A DNA stretch of 64,000 nt from Bacillus sanguinis (GCF_018332475.1 NZ_BOQB01000058.1:1-64000), one strand, 5' to 3'; shown: positions 8,170 through 16,628, numbered from the stretch's first letter. The notes: generated by a model from the letters alone, not told the origin. A program made the numbers and translations.

Positions 8170-8502
8170 TTACATGTTACTTTCGCGTGATTTAGAAGTA
8201 GAACGGGCCGGAGCGATAACTAATTGTCTCGGCTCAGTTTTCTTTAAGTGATTTTTGACGTTACACTTACGACGTTGAACAACCCACGCTTTAATAGGGT
8301 TTGTCAAAATAATCTTTTGCTCTTCGTTAGGGGCCTCTTCTTCAAACCTACAACTTTCGCTCCATTTATTCCATTTCATTGTAAATGTAGAAGAAGAACG
8401 ATCGTCTTCTCGATCAAACAAGTGCAAAAAATCCATTTCGCCAGCTAGCATTACGGTGTTGCTAGTTGCTAAAAAAGAAAAGGTCGTCCAACGTTTCTCC
8501 AT
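8170..8502 (-). CDS. unknown protein, predicted BceR-type regulon member
   Basis: A protein of 110 residues, rich in charged residues, without signal peptide or membrane helix and without a recognised domain; the C-terminal third is strongly basic. The start at ATG 8502 has AAGGAG nine bases upstream. What makes it interesting is the promoter about 120 bases upstream: it carries the same 27-bp box, -35 and -10 arrangement as the two promoters in front of the second bceAB-like pair at 23.3 kb. I infer that it responds to the same peptide-antibiotic signal. Function unknown. Confidence 0.6.
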   Translation of the reverse strand: MEKRWTTFSFLATSNTVMLAGEMDFLHLFDREDDRSSSTFTMKWNKWSESCRFEEEAPNEEQKIILTNPIKAWVVQRRKCNVKNHLKKTEPRQLVIAPARSTSKSRESNM

Positions 8503-8583
8503 GCCCTCCTACTCCTTTTTCACATATAGAGTGCCTAAAACTTAATTTACCTAAAATATGCTTGCCTTTTACCTTACACCTAT

Positions 8584-8648
8584 AGTTTATCCAAAACACT
8601 ACTATGCAACTATCGATTTGCCTTACAACTACCTTACATTTTTGTAAG
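8584..8648 (-). promoter_or_regulatory. BceR-type promoter of the 110-residue gene
   Basis: On the minus strand: box with arms CTTACA and TGTAAG separated by 15 bases (8622-8648) containing the core TTACA-N4-TGTAA (8634-8647), then 9 bases, TAGTTG as -35 (8607-8612), 17 bases, TAAACT as -10 (8584-8589). The sequence between box and -35 ends ATCGA, as in the promoter at 23.34 kb. The core equals the published BceR consensus TNACA-N4-TGTAA as I remember it. Confidence 0.7.
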
Positions 8649-8654
8649 AAACAA

Positions 8655-8685
8655 AAAACCTTCACTCTCTATACGTGAAGGTTTC
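8655..8685 (-). terminator. terminator of small membrane protein gene
   Basis: Nine-bp stem AACCTTCAC/GTGAAGGTT (8657-8665 with 8675-8683) followed on the minus strand by a T-run. Confidence 0.8.
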
Positions 8686-8901
8686 TCATTTCTCATCTAT
8701 ATGATCTTTCATATGATCGACTCCAGCTTCTTGCAGCTGTGACATCATACCGTGGGAGATTGCACCTAATACTAAAGTCATTCCAATTAGTGAAATTCGA
8801 ATCGCTGGTACATCAATTATGTAAGCCAAACTACCAAGAACAATTGTTAAAAGTAATGCTTTTATAAATGTTGCACTTGTATACTCTTTCTTTCTCATCA
8901 T
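8686..8901 (-). CDS. small two-helix membrane protein
   Basis: About 71 residues: a basic N-terminus (MMRKKEYTSA), two hydrophobic helices (about 11-30 and 35-53) and an acidic His-containing tail ending DHIDEK. AAGGG lies five bases before the ATG at 8901; the ATG directly after it is also possible. No conserved family is recognised with certainty. It is a monocistronic unit with its own terminator, transcribed away from hpt. Function unknown. Confidence 0.65.
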   Translation of the reverse strand: MMRKKEYTSATFIKALLLTIVLGSLAYIIDVPAIRISLIGMTLVLGAISHGMMSQLQEAGVDHMKDHIDEK

Positions 8902-8995
8902 AATCACCCTTCATGGAAGCGTTTTCTTTATATAATCAGTATATCATATCATCTGACTATTTTGTGGGGATTTCTGTAAAAAACTTATATCCTCT

Positions 8996-9024
8996 TTGAC
9001 TTTTTCCTTTCTATCCTTTACAGT
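8996..9024 (+). promoter_or_regulatory. hpt promoter
   Basis: TTGACT (8996-9001), 17-base spacer, TACAGT (9019-9024): a good SigA-type promoter 39 bases before the hpt start. Confidence 0.7.
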
Positions 9025-9062
9025 CGAAATGTTCACAAGTTTTACACTGTAGGAGGACTCCA

Positions 9063-9590
9063 ATGAATATTGAAATAAAAGACACTTTAATTTCTGAAGA
9101 ACAATTACAAGAAAAAGTAAAAGAACTAGCACTTCAAATCGAACGTGACTTTGAAGGAGAAGAAATCGTAGTAATCGCTGTATTAAAAGGATCTTTCGTA
9201 TTCGCTGCTGATTTAATTCGTCACATTAAAAACGATGTAACAATTGACTTTATTTCTGCATCTAGCTACGGAAATCAAACAGAAACAACTGGAAAAGTAA
9301 AACTATTAAAAGATATCGATGTAAACATTACTGGAAAAAACGTAATTGTCGTAGAAGACATTATCGATTCTGGTTTAACACTTCACTTCTTAAAAGATCA
9401 CTTCTTTATGCATAAACCAAAGGCACTCAAATTCTGTACGTTACTTGATAAACCTGAGCGTCGTAAAGTGGACTTAAAAGCTGAATATGTTGGCTTCCAA
9501 ATTCCAGATGAATTTATTGTTGGCTACGGTATCGACTGCGCAGAAAAATATCGTAACTTACCATTTATCGCTTCAGTTGTAACTGAATAA
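9063..9590 (+). CDS. hpt: hypoxanthine phosphoribosyltransferase
   Basis: A purine-salvage enzyme of 175 residues converting hypoxanthine (and usually guanine) with PRPP to IMP or GMP in the cytoplasm. The PRPP-binding signature VIVVEDIIDSGLTL lies near residues 97-110, and the GSFVFAADL loop near 42-50 is also typical. GTAGGAGGA precedes ATG 9063. It stands alone with its own promoter and terminator and is not in the usual tilS-hpt-ftsH setting, so it is probably an additional hpt copy in this genome; that cannot be verified from this window. Confidence 0.93.
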   Translation: MNIEIKDTLISEEQLQEKVKELALQIERDFEGEEIVVIAVLKGSFVFAADLIRHIKNDVTIDFISASSYGNQTETTGKVKLLKDIDVNITGKNVIVVEDIIDSGLTLHFLKDHFFMHKPKALKFCTLLDKPERRKVDLKAEYVGFQIPDEFIVGYGIDCAEKYRNLPFIASVVTE

Positions 9591-9600
9591 TATAATAGAA

Positions 9601-9632
9601 TAAACTTCCATCAATTACTGGTGGGAGTTTAT
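9601..9632 (+). terminator. hpt terminator
   Basis: Imperfect 12-bp stem (AAACTTCCATCA with TGGTGGGAGTTT, two G-T pairs) ending in TTTATTTT. Confidence 0.7.
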
Positions 9633-9672
9633 TTTCTATCACGATTCATAAAAGACAAAGGGAGAGAAAAAA

Positions 9673-10575
9673 ATGACAAAGACAAAATTTGAAAAAGTGC
9701 TCCTCATCGTAAATCCAAAAGCAGGGCAAGGCGATTTACATACGAACTTAACGAAAATTGTACCACCTCTTGCGGCAGCTTTTCCTGACTTACATATCCT
9801 TCATACGAAAAAGCAAGGTGATGCAACAAAATATTGCCAAGAGTTTGCTAGTAAAGTAGATTTAATTATCGTCTTTGGTGGTGACGGCACTGTATTTGAA
9901 TGCACAAATGGCTTAGCACCTCTTGAAACTAGACCTACACTTGCAATCATTCCAGGTGGAACTTGCAATGACTTCTCTCGCACACTAGGCGTTCCGCAAA
10001 ACATTGCAGAAGCAGCAAAACTTATCACAAAGGAACACGTAAAACCAGTTGACGTTGCAAAAGCAAATGGACAACATTTCTTAAACTTCTGGGGCATTGG
10101 ACTTGTCTCTGAAGTATCAAATAATATTGATGCAGAAGAAAAAGCAAAGCTTGGTAAAATTGGTTACTACTTAAGCACCATTCGAACTGTCAAAAATGCT
10201 GAAACATTCCCAGTAAAAATCACATACGACGGACAAGTATATGAAGACGAGGCTGTCCTTGTTATGGTTGGAAATGGTGAATATCTTGGCGGTATCCCGT
10301 CCTTTATTCCGAACGTAAAATGTGATGACGGAACACTTGATATTTTCGTAGTCAAATCAACAGGGATTCAAGCATTTAAAGATTATATCGGAAAGAAACT
10401 ATTTGAAGACTCAAATGAAAATGACATCTTCCACGTAAAGGCAAAATCCATTCATATTGAAACAGAGGAAGAAAAAGAAGTAGATACCGATGGAGAAAGC
10501 TCGCTTCATACACCTTGTCATATTGAACTATTACAAGGACACTTTACGATGATTTATAATCCAGCGGTTGTGTAA
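9673..10575 (+). CDS. diacylglycerol kinase family lipid kinase
   Basis: A protein of 300 residues of the DAGK-catalytic family (YerQ/DgkB/YegS/BmrU relatives). The nucleotide-binding motif GGDGT is at 69-73, with a preceding NPKAGQG at 14-20 and a later PGGTCNDF loop. Such soluble or peripheral enzymes phosphorylate diacylglycerol or other lipids with ATP. The essential DgkB of Firmicutes usually sits elsewhere, so this is likely a paralogue and the substrate is open. AGGGAGAG precedes ATG 9673. Monocistronic, with a terminator before and after. Confidence 0.88.
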   Translation: MTKTKFEKVLLIVNPKAGQGDLHTNLTKIVPPLAAAFPDLHILHTKKQGDATKYCQEFASKVDLIIVFGGDGTVFECTNGLAPLETRPTLAIIPGGTCNDFSRTLGVPQNIAEAAKLITKEHVKPVDVAKANGQHFLNFWGIGLVSEVSNNIDAEEKAKLGKIGYYLSTIRTVKNAETFPVKITYDGQVYEDEAVLVMVGNGEYLGGIPSFIPNVKCDDGTLDIFVVKSTGIQAFKDYIGKKLFEDSNENDIFHVKAKSIHIETEEEKEVDTDGESSLHTPCHIELLQGHFTMIYNPAVV

Positions 10576-10578
10576 TAC

Positions 10579-10613
10579 AAAAAGACGAGCTAAAATGTTA
10601 GCTCGTCTTTTTC
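10579..10613 (+). terminator. terminator after lipid kinase gene
   Basis: Perfect 13-bp stem AAAAGACGAGCTA/TAGCTCGTCTTTT with a 6-base loop and trailing T-run. Confidence 0.88.
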
Positions 10614-10643
10614 TTAGAAAGGTTTTAGTTTACTCTTTCATTT

Positions 10644-11324
10644 TTAATATGAGTTTTCGTAATCAAACTCCGCCCAATTTTTCCAGTGCGTATTAGCATT
10701 CTTATTTACAATAACAGTTGGATCTTTCTTCTCTATGGCAGCGGCTACTGATTGGAAGAATTCATTTTCACTTACTTTCTCGTCTTCAACATGTTGCCAT
10801 TCTTCCGTTTCATACGCTACTTCCCAGTCGCCTTCTATGCAGAATTCTTCTAAAATCTCTTCTTTACTCCACCATAATAATGTTCTAGCTTCATCATGAG
10901 TAGCAAGCATACGCATGAAATATGTTGGATAAGATTCTGTTGTTTGTACTTCTATCCCATTTCCCACATAATCTTCCTTTGTAAATTGATACTCAAAATG
11001 ATGATTACGAATTTTCACACTGCCATTATAAATATTTGGCATAAATTCACCTTCATCATCAAACAACTCATACTCCCCATCATTTAATTGCAAAATACCA
11101 TCATCACCAATTGAATGATTTATTCTATCACCGTATACTTGAATATCATTACATACACCTAATGATCCTACACCGACAACCTGAAATACCATTAACCAAT
11201 CCTTATTCTCTTTAAAGAAAAGAGAGAATCTCACTTGTGAAATATCCATATAGTCATTATCGAAAGCAACAAATTCATAGTTACTTTGTTTTTTATCTAA
11301 TATATTTAAAATATCTTTTTTCAT
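10644..11324 (-). CDS. unknown acidic cytoplasmic protein
   Basis: A protein of 226 residues, markedly acidic and aromatic (many Tyr and Trp), without signal peptide or membrane helix. The composition and the EEILEEF, WWSKEE and DDEGEF stretches recall small standalone proteins related to toxin-immunity families, but I recognise no defined domain. The start is ATG 11324, preceded by AAAAGGTGATA; a GTG nine bases upstream is less likely. No toxin gene lies next to it. Function unknown. Confidence 0.7.
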   Translation of the reverse strand: MKKDILNILDKKQSNYEFVAFDNDYMDISQVRFSLFFKENKDWLMVFQVVGVGSLGVCNDIQVYGDRINHSIGDDGILQLNDGEYELFDDEGEFMPNIYNGSVKIRNHHFEYQFTKEDYVGNGIEVQTTESYPTYFMRMLATHDEARTLLWWSKEEILEEFCIEGDWEVAYETEEWQHVEDEKVSENEFFQSVAAAIEKKDPTVIVNKNANTHWKNWAEFDYENSY

Positions 11325-11514
11325 ATGTATCACCTTTTCCTCAATATAAACAAAATAGTTTTTTCAATTTCACTAGAGTATACCATGGACATACTTGCCT
11401 TTCATTTTCTAATAATATTACTAAAAAACAGTAGAATGTCTGGTTTGCATGCCCTAATTATTTTTAGGTACAATGAAGGAAAGAAGCACCTTAATATAAG
11501 GGAGAGGACAAACT

Positions 11515-12426
11515 TTGTGCAACCAACAGTTAGTTAATTTACGCATTGATTTTGCATTTAAACAATTGTTTGGTACGAATGGTAGTGAAGATATTCTCAT
11601 TGCCTTTTTAAACGCAATGTTACAAAAGTCTTTAGCGTCACCTATTGCTTCTCTACAAATAGAAGATCCACATTTACACAGAGAACATGAAGAAGATAAG
11701 TTATCTATTTTAGACATTTCAGCTACATTAGACACAGGAACAAAAGTCAATGTAGAAATACAACTCAATAATAATCACGATATGATGAAACGCAGCTTAT
11801 ATTATTGGGGAAGATTATACACATCTCAACTACAAAAAGGCATGCCCTACAGCGCACTTCATAAAACCATCACCATAAATTTATTAAACTTCTTAATGTT
11901 TTCCGAACAAAAATCCTTCCATACAACGAGCATATTATGGAATACTCAACAACAAAAACTATTAAGTGATGACATAGAAATTCACATTGTAGAAATTCCA
12001 AAGGTAACAATGCAATGGCATGAAGAGGAAGTCAATCCATGGAAAGATCCAGTTGCTAGATGGCTCTTATTACTTACCGCAAATGAGGATGAACACTTAA
12101 CTAAAACATTGGAGGACATTGCTATGAACCAAGACCCTATTTTACAAAAAGCAATAAACAAGTGGGAACGTATGAGTCAAGATTCCTCTTTCCGACAAGC
12201 CTATGACGCAAGGGAGAAAGTTTTGATGGATGAAGCCGCAAAATTCGCCCATGCAGAAAAAGAAGGCATGAAAAGAGGCATGGAAAGAGGTATGAAAAAA
12301 GGTATTGAGCAGGAGAAAACACAAATGATTAAAAATATGCACGCGCTTGGTTTACCGCTTGAAACGATTGTTAAAGCAAGTAAATTGAGTGTACATGACG
12401 TTGAACGAATTTTAGGACATAAATAA
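11515..12426 (+). CDS. Rpn family PD-(D/E)XK nuclease
   Basis: A protein of 303 residues of the Rpn/YhgA-like family, once called putative transposases, now known as recombination-promoting nucleases. The N-terminal motif RIDFAFKQLFG is typical, followed by LDISATLDTGTKVNVEIQ (about 72-90), which supplies the D and E-X-Q residues of the PD-(D/E)XK site. The C-terminus has the usual coiled-coil repeats (KEGMKRGMERGMKKG) and a short helical end. The start appears to be TTG 11515, with GGGAGAGG seven bases upstream. No terminal repeats or target duplication were seen, so it is not a mobile element by itself. Confidence 0.87.
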   Translation: MCNQQLVNLRIDFAFKQLFGTNGSEDILIAFLNAMLQKSLASPIASLQIEDPHLHREHEEDKLSILDISATLDTGTKVNVEIQLNNNHDMMKRSLYYWGRLYTSQLQKGMPYSALHKTITINLLNFLMFSEQKSFHTTSILWNTQQQKLLSDDIEIHIVEIPKVTMQWHEEEVNPWKDPVARWLLLLTANEDEHLTKTLEDIAMNQDPILQKAINKWERMSQDSSFRQAYDAREKVLMDEAAKFAHAEKEGMKRGMERGMKKGIEQEKTQMIKNMHALGLPLETIVKASKLSVHDVERILGHK

Positions 12427-12434
12427 TAATAGAC

Positions 12435-12480
12435 GAGAGAAAGAGAACATAATTTTCACTATGTTCTCTTTCTCTCTTTT
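12435..12480. terminator. bidirectional terminator between rpn and permease
   Basis: A 16-bp perfect stem (12435-12450 with 12461-12476) with a 10-base loop between convergent genes, T-rich on the plus strand. Confidence 0.85.
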
Positions 12481-14385
12481 TTATTTACTAACAATCCCAA
12501 AATAAGCACGAACCGTCAACAAATAATAACCAATATAAATAACGCTATACACGCCGATGCTAATTAACAACGGAACTGTAATTTCATACGGAAGTACTGT
12601 CGCTAATCCTGTTAATGCAAATACAGTGTGTAATATACCAACTACTAAAGGAATGAAGAAAATAAATCTCATTTGTTTTGCGATTGCTTTTTTCATTTCT
12701 TTTTTCGTGACACCAAGTTTTCGAAGAACGATGTAACGCTCACGATCTGCATGTGCTTCTGTTAATTGTTTGAAGTAAATGATAGACCCTGTTGCGAGTA
12801 AAAATACAAGTCCTAAGAATATACCACTAAACATCATTAATCCTGATTTTTCAATACCATCACGGAATATCGTGTAAAAATCACCAAACTGTCTTTTTCC
12901 TTCTGCATCTTCTTCTGGTATTAATTTCTTTAGTTTTTCTGTTAATACTTTACTATTTCTATCCTCTTTCACATCAATATTTTTCACAGTATGAGCTCCA
13001 ATTGTCTTCTTCGCTTGCTCATACACTTCATCTGGAACGACAACTAAAAGTTCATATAAGTTTGTAATGTTTTTTGCTTGTACATCTTTCATTTGTACTG
13101 GTGCTACTCCTCCAATTGGGAATATAGCTTTTCCGTTTTTATATACACCACTCTCCAAATTTCCTTCACTATACATGCCATCAAATGCATACGCTTCATT
13201 CTTCTTTAAATTTATAGTTTCCTCATTTAAATATTTTACGATTGTATTAAACGATGATTGTGCGATAAGTTCTGTTGTTCTTGATTGTAATGAAGTACCA
13301 TCACCGTATTCTCCTACTACTTTTACCGTCTCTACTTCATATTGATGAATGACTTCATTCTTTCCTTCTTTTAAAATCTCATTAACTCTACGATCCAATT
13401 CCATGTCTTTCTTTTCATATGAATAACTAACTGGATGATATTTCTTCGCCTGTATATATGTGTTGTAATACATCGTAACAGACGTTCCAACCGCTGTTAA
13501 CGTTACTGCACTTAATACTGCAATTGTTGCTAACGATTTTGCATTTCCTTTAATGCGGTATAGTAATTGAGATGTCGTCACCATTTTCATTCCGTTATAA
13601 AATGAAGATTTTTTATTTCGCACTCTTTTTAATGCAAAAACAGTAAAGAACTTAAATAATAAATACGTTCCAAGTACTGTTGCTAATAAAATGTAAAGTG
13701 CAAGTGGCATAAATTTCTCACTGTTCGAATTTTTAATAGCCGTTACTGATAAGAAATAACCTGATCCAATTAATAATAAAGAAATGATAGCCATTATTTT
13801 AGAATCTTTCGGCATGACTTCGCCTTCGTTATCTGCACGGAATAACTCGATTAACTTAAATTGATAAATAACCCGATATCCTTTAAATGATGTATATAAA
13901 ATAATGAAACAAAAAATAACTGCTGTATCTATAATCGCTCCAATCGGTACTTCAAAATGAACATTTACATGTAGCTCTAACATATTTACAAGTAGCTTTA
14001 GGAATCCTTTTGAAAGTAAACTACCAATTACAATTCCGATTGCTAACGATAATAAACCCATTAACATATTTTCATAAAAAAGCATTTTACCAATTTCTTT
14101 TTTTCGAATACCTAATAAAGAATAAAGGCCTATTTCCTTCTTACGCTTTCGTGTAAAGAAGCCATTCGAATATATAATAAATATCGCAACGAAAATAATG
14201 AGCATAACACTCGCGAGCTGGAATCCTCGTCCGATGTTATCTCCAGCTTCACTTATTTGAGAATTGTATTGCAACGCCTTAAACGTAAAATAAATGACGA
14301 TGCTAAAAATCATAGAGGCAAAGTATATAAAATAATCTTTAAAATTTCGTTTTATATTACGAAGTGCAATGCTAGATAAGCCCAT
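12481..14385 (-). CDS. BceB-like ABC transporter permease (module 1)
   Basis: A membrane protein of 634 residues with the BceB layout: ten predicted helices, FtsX-type domains at both ends and a large extracellular domain (about residues 310-510) between the seventh and eighth helices, which in this family binds peptide antibiotics. The N-terminus (LSSIALRNIKRNFKDYF) is nearly identical to that of the permease ending at 20596, so the two are close paralogues. GGAGGTGCGACAA precedes ATG 14385, inside the end of the ATPase gene, so they are coupled. Likely substrates are cell-wall-targeting peptides; YxdM of B. subtilis is one relative, suggested by the nearby YxeA-like gene. Confidence 0.93.
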   Translation of the reverse strand: MGLSSIALRNIKRNFKDYFIYFASMIFSIVIYFTFKALQYNSQISEAGDNIGRGFQLASVMLIIFVAIFIIYSNGFFTRKRKKEIGLYSLLGIRKKEIGKMLFYENMLMGLLSLAIGIVIGSLLSKGFLKLLVNMLELHVNVHFEVPIGAIIDTAVIFCFIILYTSFKGYRVIYQFKLIELFRADNEGEVMPKDSKIMAIISLLLIGSGYFLSVTAIKNSNSEKFMPLALYILLATVLGTYLLFKFFTVFALKRVRNKKSSFYNGMKMVTTSQLLYRIKGNAKSLATIAVLSAVTLTAVGTSVTMYYNTYIQAKKYHPVSYSYEKKDMELDRRVNEILKEGKNEVIHQYEVETVKVVGEYGDGTSLQSRTTELIAQSSFNTIVKYLNEETINLKKNEAYAFDGMYSEGNLESGVYKNGKAIFPIGGVAPVQMKDVQAKNITNLYELLVVVPDEVYEQAKKTIGAHTVKNIDVKEDRNSKVLTEKLKKLIPEEDAEGKRQFGDFYTIFRDGIEKSGLMMFSGIFLGLVFLLATGSIIYFKQLTEAHADRERYIVLRKLGVTKKEMKKAIAKQMRFIFFIPLVVGILHTVFALTGLATVLPYEITVPLLISIGVYSVIYIGYYLLTVRAYFGIVSK

Positions 14386-15142
14386 TTGTCGCACCTCCAG
14401 ATATGGAAGACATCATATCAATAATTTGCTGGAAGAACTGTTTTCGTGTCATCCCTTTACGATGTAATTCTTTATATAACTTTCCATCTTTAATAAATAC
14501 AACACGTTTACAATAACTTGCTGCAAATGCATCATGCGTTACCATTAAAATCGTTACAAGATCTTTTTCATTTAATGTCTTCATACTTTCTAATAAGTCT
14601 GTCGCTGACTTTGAATCAAGCGCACCAGTTGGCTCATCTCCAAAAATCATACTTGGATTGGTTACAATCGCTCTTGATGCTGCGCAGCGTTGTTTTTGTC
14701 CACCTGACGCTTCATACGGATACTGATTTAAAATATGATCTATTCCAAACTTCTTCGCAATCGTCTCGACGCGAGATTCTACTTCTTTCGCCTTCACCTT
14801 TGATAAAGCAAGTGGCAATGCAATATTTTCCCTTACTGTTAACGTATCTAATAAGTTATAATCTTGAAAAATGAATCCTAAATGATTACGGCGAAAGAGT
14901 GCCAATTCATCATCATTCATCTTCACAATATCTTTTCTATCAATTAAAATCTCACCTTTTGAAGCCGTATCAATAGTAGAAAGGACATTCAAAAGTGTCG
15001 TCTTACCAGAACCAGATGGTCCCATAATACCGACAAACTCTCCTTCTTTCACCTGCAAATGAATATCTTTCAACGCTTCAAATGTATTCCCGCCTGTATT
15101 ATATATTTTCGAAATCCCTTTCGCTTCTAACATTGTTTTCAT
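14372..15142 (-). CDS. BceA-like ABC transporter ATPase (module 1)
   Basis: A protein of 256 residues with Walker A GPSGSGKT at 41-48, Q-loop near 93, signature SGGQ at 146-149 (preceded by Ala rather than Leu) and Walker B with Asp169-Glu170. It is the nucleotide-binding partner of the overlapping permease (14-base overlap). AGGAGGTACAGATAG precedes ATG 15142. The promoter upstream shares the three-element TTTCTTAA architecture with two other promoters within 3.2 kb, so the transporter belongs to a small regulon with a YxeA-like protein and a methyltransferase-DedA pair. Confidence 0.95.
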   Translation of the reverse strand: MKTMLEAKGISKIYNTGGNTFEALKDIHLQVKEGEFVGIMGPSGSGKTTLLNVLSTIDTASKGEILIDRKDIVKMNDDELALFRRNHLGFIFQDYNLLDTLTVRENIALPLALSKVKAKEVESRVETIAKKFGIDHILNQYPYEASGGQKQRCAASRAIVTNPSMIFGDEPTGALDSKSATDLLESMKTLNEKDLVTILMVTHDAFAASYCKRVVFIKDGKLYKELHRKGMTRKQFFQQIIDMMSSISGGATNGLI

Positions 15143-15195
15143 CTATCTGTACCTCCTGTTATAATTCTTGATGTTCTTTTTAAGCAACAGAACTC

Positions 15196-15250
15196 AGTAT
15201 AGATATATTTTCTTAACAAATAGTGATGGGGTTTCTTAATATTTTCTTAA
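15196..15250 (-). promoter_or_regulatory. triple-element promoter A (module 1 transporter)
   Basis: Plus-strand TTTCTTAA elements at 15209-15216, 15232-15239 and 15243-15250, and AGTATA (TATACT as -10 on the minus strand) at 15196-15201. Steps are 13, 23 and 11 bases, identical to promoters B and C. Head-to-tail repeats one helical turn apart fit an OmpR-type regulator dimer. Confidence 0.7.
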
Positions 15251-15270
15251 AAAGAAATTCCATAATCAAA

Positions 15271-15303
15271 AAAGCCTGCAGTTGTTACACTGCAGGCTTT
15301 CAA
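15271..15303 (-). terminator. terminator after zinc-ribbon gene
   Basis: Perfect 11-bp stem AAAGCCTGCAG/CTGCAGGCTTT (15271-15281 with 15290-15300), flanked by A on one side and T on the other. Confidence 0.85.
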
Positions 15304-15356
15304 ATATTTAATAGATGGATTAAGCTAAGCATCTTCATTATAGCTTTTTACCTTCT

Positions 15357-15545
15357 TTAAAATATTACATTACATTTCGAACAAAAAGGAGCAGAATTAC
15401 CTTTTCTAATTTTCGCATCACATTTTGGACAATATACGTATCGCTCTTCTATCTTTTGTCGTTCTATCATATGTAAAGATACTACCCTCATACTACACAT
15501 AATCCAAATTAATATAAGGCTAACAATGAGTAGCGTACCTCTCAC
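15357..15545 (-). CDS. small membrane protein with zinc ribbon
   Basis: A protein of 62 residues: one N-terminal transmembrane helix (about 3-25), then two Cys pairs, CPKC and CSKC, spaced like a zinc ribbon. The start is GTG 15545, with AAGGGGAGGA immediately before it. It sits between the module 1 transporter and the YxeA-like gene on the same strand but is bounded by terminators on both sides, so it may have its own promoter. Function unknown. Confidence 0.6.
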   Translation of the reverse strand: MRGTLLIVSLILIWIMCSMRVVSLHMIERQKIEERYVYCPKCDAKIRKGNSAPFCSKCNVIF

Positions 15546-15576
15546 TCCTCCCCTTTAGATTTTACCATAAAATAAC

Positions 15577-15607
15577 AAACCCGATTCTCTCATCAAGAAT
15601 CGGGTTT
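15577..15607 (-). terminator. terminator after YxeA-like gene
   Basis: Perfect 12-bp stem AAACCCGATTCT/AGAATCGGGTTT (15577-15588 with 15596-15607), 7-base loop. Confidence 0.88.
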
Positions 15608-15611
15608 ATAT

Positions 15612-15959
15612 TTACAATCCTAACTTTGCCTTCGCACCGTCAGGAATTTTATCTATCGTTACTTGCACTTTATCATGTAGAACCTTTCCTCTTGTAAGCA
15701 CATGCCAATACGAACCTTTTTGTAATTCACCTACTCCATCAATCGTTACTTCTTTTTCCTTTCCATCCATATCGTAAGCTTTCACCGTATATTCACGGCC
15801 TTTATTTCCACCTAATTCTTTTCCATCATTATCAATAATTGCGTAATAATTCTCTATATCAAGAAATGGGTTCATCTGATCTAATAGCTTACTCCCACTT
15901 AATAAATATGCTGCCCCTGCGATAATAACAAGCATTGCTCCAAAAATAAATCTTTTCAT
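15612..15959 (-). CDS. YxeA family secreted or anchored protein
   Basis: A protein of 115 residues with an uncleaved or signal-type N-terminal helix (about 3-22) and an extracytoplasmic beta-rich domain containing YYAIIDNDGKE and GREYTVKAYDMDGKEKEV, matching the YxeA (DUF1093) family. In B. subtilis yxeA is downstream of the yxdLM peptide-responsive transporter. Here the gene has its own promoter, of the same triple-element type as the transporter ATPase gene, so the association is kept as a regulon rather than an operon. Exact function unknown. Confidence 0.78.
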   Translation of the reverse strand: MKRFIFGAMLVIIAGAAYLLSGSKLLDQMNPFLDIENYYAIIDNDGKELGGNKGREYTVKAYDMDGKEKEVTIDGVGELQKGSYWHVLTRGKVLHDKVQVTIDKIPDGAKAKLGL

Positions 15960-16001
15960 CTATATTCCGCCTTTCATTATGTTTTCTTTAAGATGTTTCT
16001 A

Positions 16002-16056
16002 AGTATAGAGCGTATTTCTTAATAAAAACTCGTACGGTTTCTTAACATTTTCTTAA
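16002..16056 (-). promoter_or_regulatory. triple-element promoter B (YxeA-like gene)
   Basis: TTTCTTAA at 16015-16022, 16038-16045 and 16049-16056; -10 complement AGTATA at 16002-16007. Steps 13, 23 and 11 bases, as in promoters A and C. All three elements are perfect here. Confidence 0.72.
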
Positions 16057-16112
16057 ACTAAAAGTGAAATATTAATTAATAAGATCAAAAAAAAGAACTC
16101 TTCACGCTACAA

Positions 16113-16146
16113 TTGACAAAATTACACCTTTAGTGTAATTTTACAC
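16113..16146 (+). promoter_or_regulatory. promoter and operator of XRE-type regulator gene
   Basis: TTGACA (16113-16118), 17 bases, TAATTT. Overlapping it, AAAATTACAC (16118-16127) and GTGTAATTTT (16133-16142) form a perfect 10-bp inverted repeat, and GTGTAA pairs again with TTACAC (16141-16146). Three alternating half-sites over the promoter suggest autorepression. Confidence 0.65.
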
Positions 16147-16169
16147 TATAAATAAAAAGGAGCTGCATT

Positions 16170-16628
16170 ATGAATAAACAAGAATTTATTGAACTCGTTA
16201 ATTCAAAATTAAAACTTATCCGTGTTGAAAATGATTTATCACAAGATAAAATGTCAGAAATTATTGGTTTATCAAAGAAAACATTAGTCGAAATAGAAAA
16301 AGGAAGACGCACACTAACATGGTCAGGTGCAGTTTGTGTTGTAACACTCTTTGAACAGAGCGATACAGTCCAGATGACATTTGGTGATGATGTAAATGAA
16401 ATTATAAAAACAATCGCTTTTACACATTACAATACGAACTTCCCGAAGACGTTAGGGGGAAAAGTGTGGTGGCGACAAATAAAAGAATTAAACGGTTATC
16501 AAATACAACAAAATATTTTATCTCAACATTATAGAATTTTAGATAAAGAAGACCGTAGAATATGCCATTCATTCGAACTAGATGAAATTGAACAGCGATT
16601 TATGGAAATGGCAAAAACATCTCAGTAA
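16170..16628 (+). CDS. XRE-family transcriptional regulator
   Basis: A DNA-binding protein of 152 residues: N-terminal Cro/CI helix-turn-helix (about 10-65; LSQDKMSEIIGLSKKTLVEIEKG is the HTH core) and a C-terminal domain of unknown role with VWWRQIKELNGYQIQQN. AAAAGGAGCTG precedes ATG 16170. Inverted TTACAC/GTGTAA half-sites cover its promoter, and a related site lies upstream of the next gene, so it probably represses itself and a small membrane protein. Confidence 0.85.
   Translation: MNKQEFIELVNSKLKLIRVENDLSQDKMSEIIGLSKKTLVEIEKGRRTLTWSGAVCVVTLFEQSDTVQMTFGDDVNEIIKTIAFTHYNTNFPKTLGGKVWWRQIKELNGYQIQQNILSQHYRILDKEDRRICHSFELDEIEQRFMEMAKTSQ

Noticed and set aside
8462-8665. 67-codon minus-strand frame upstream of the 110-residue gene
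   Set aside because: It overlaps the start of that gene in another frame and runs through the BceR-type promoter; no ribosome site and atypical Cys/Phe-rich composition.
11515-12426. Insertion sequence or transposon carrying the Rpn-type gene
   Set aside because: No terminal inverted repeats or target duplication seen; the family acts as nucleases and is commonly found alone.
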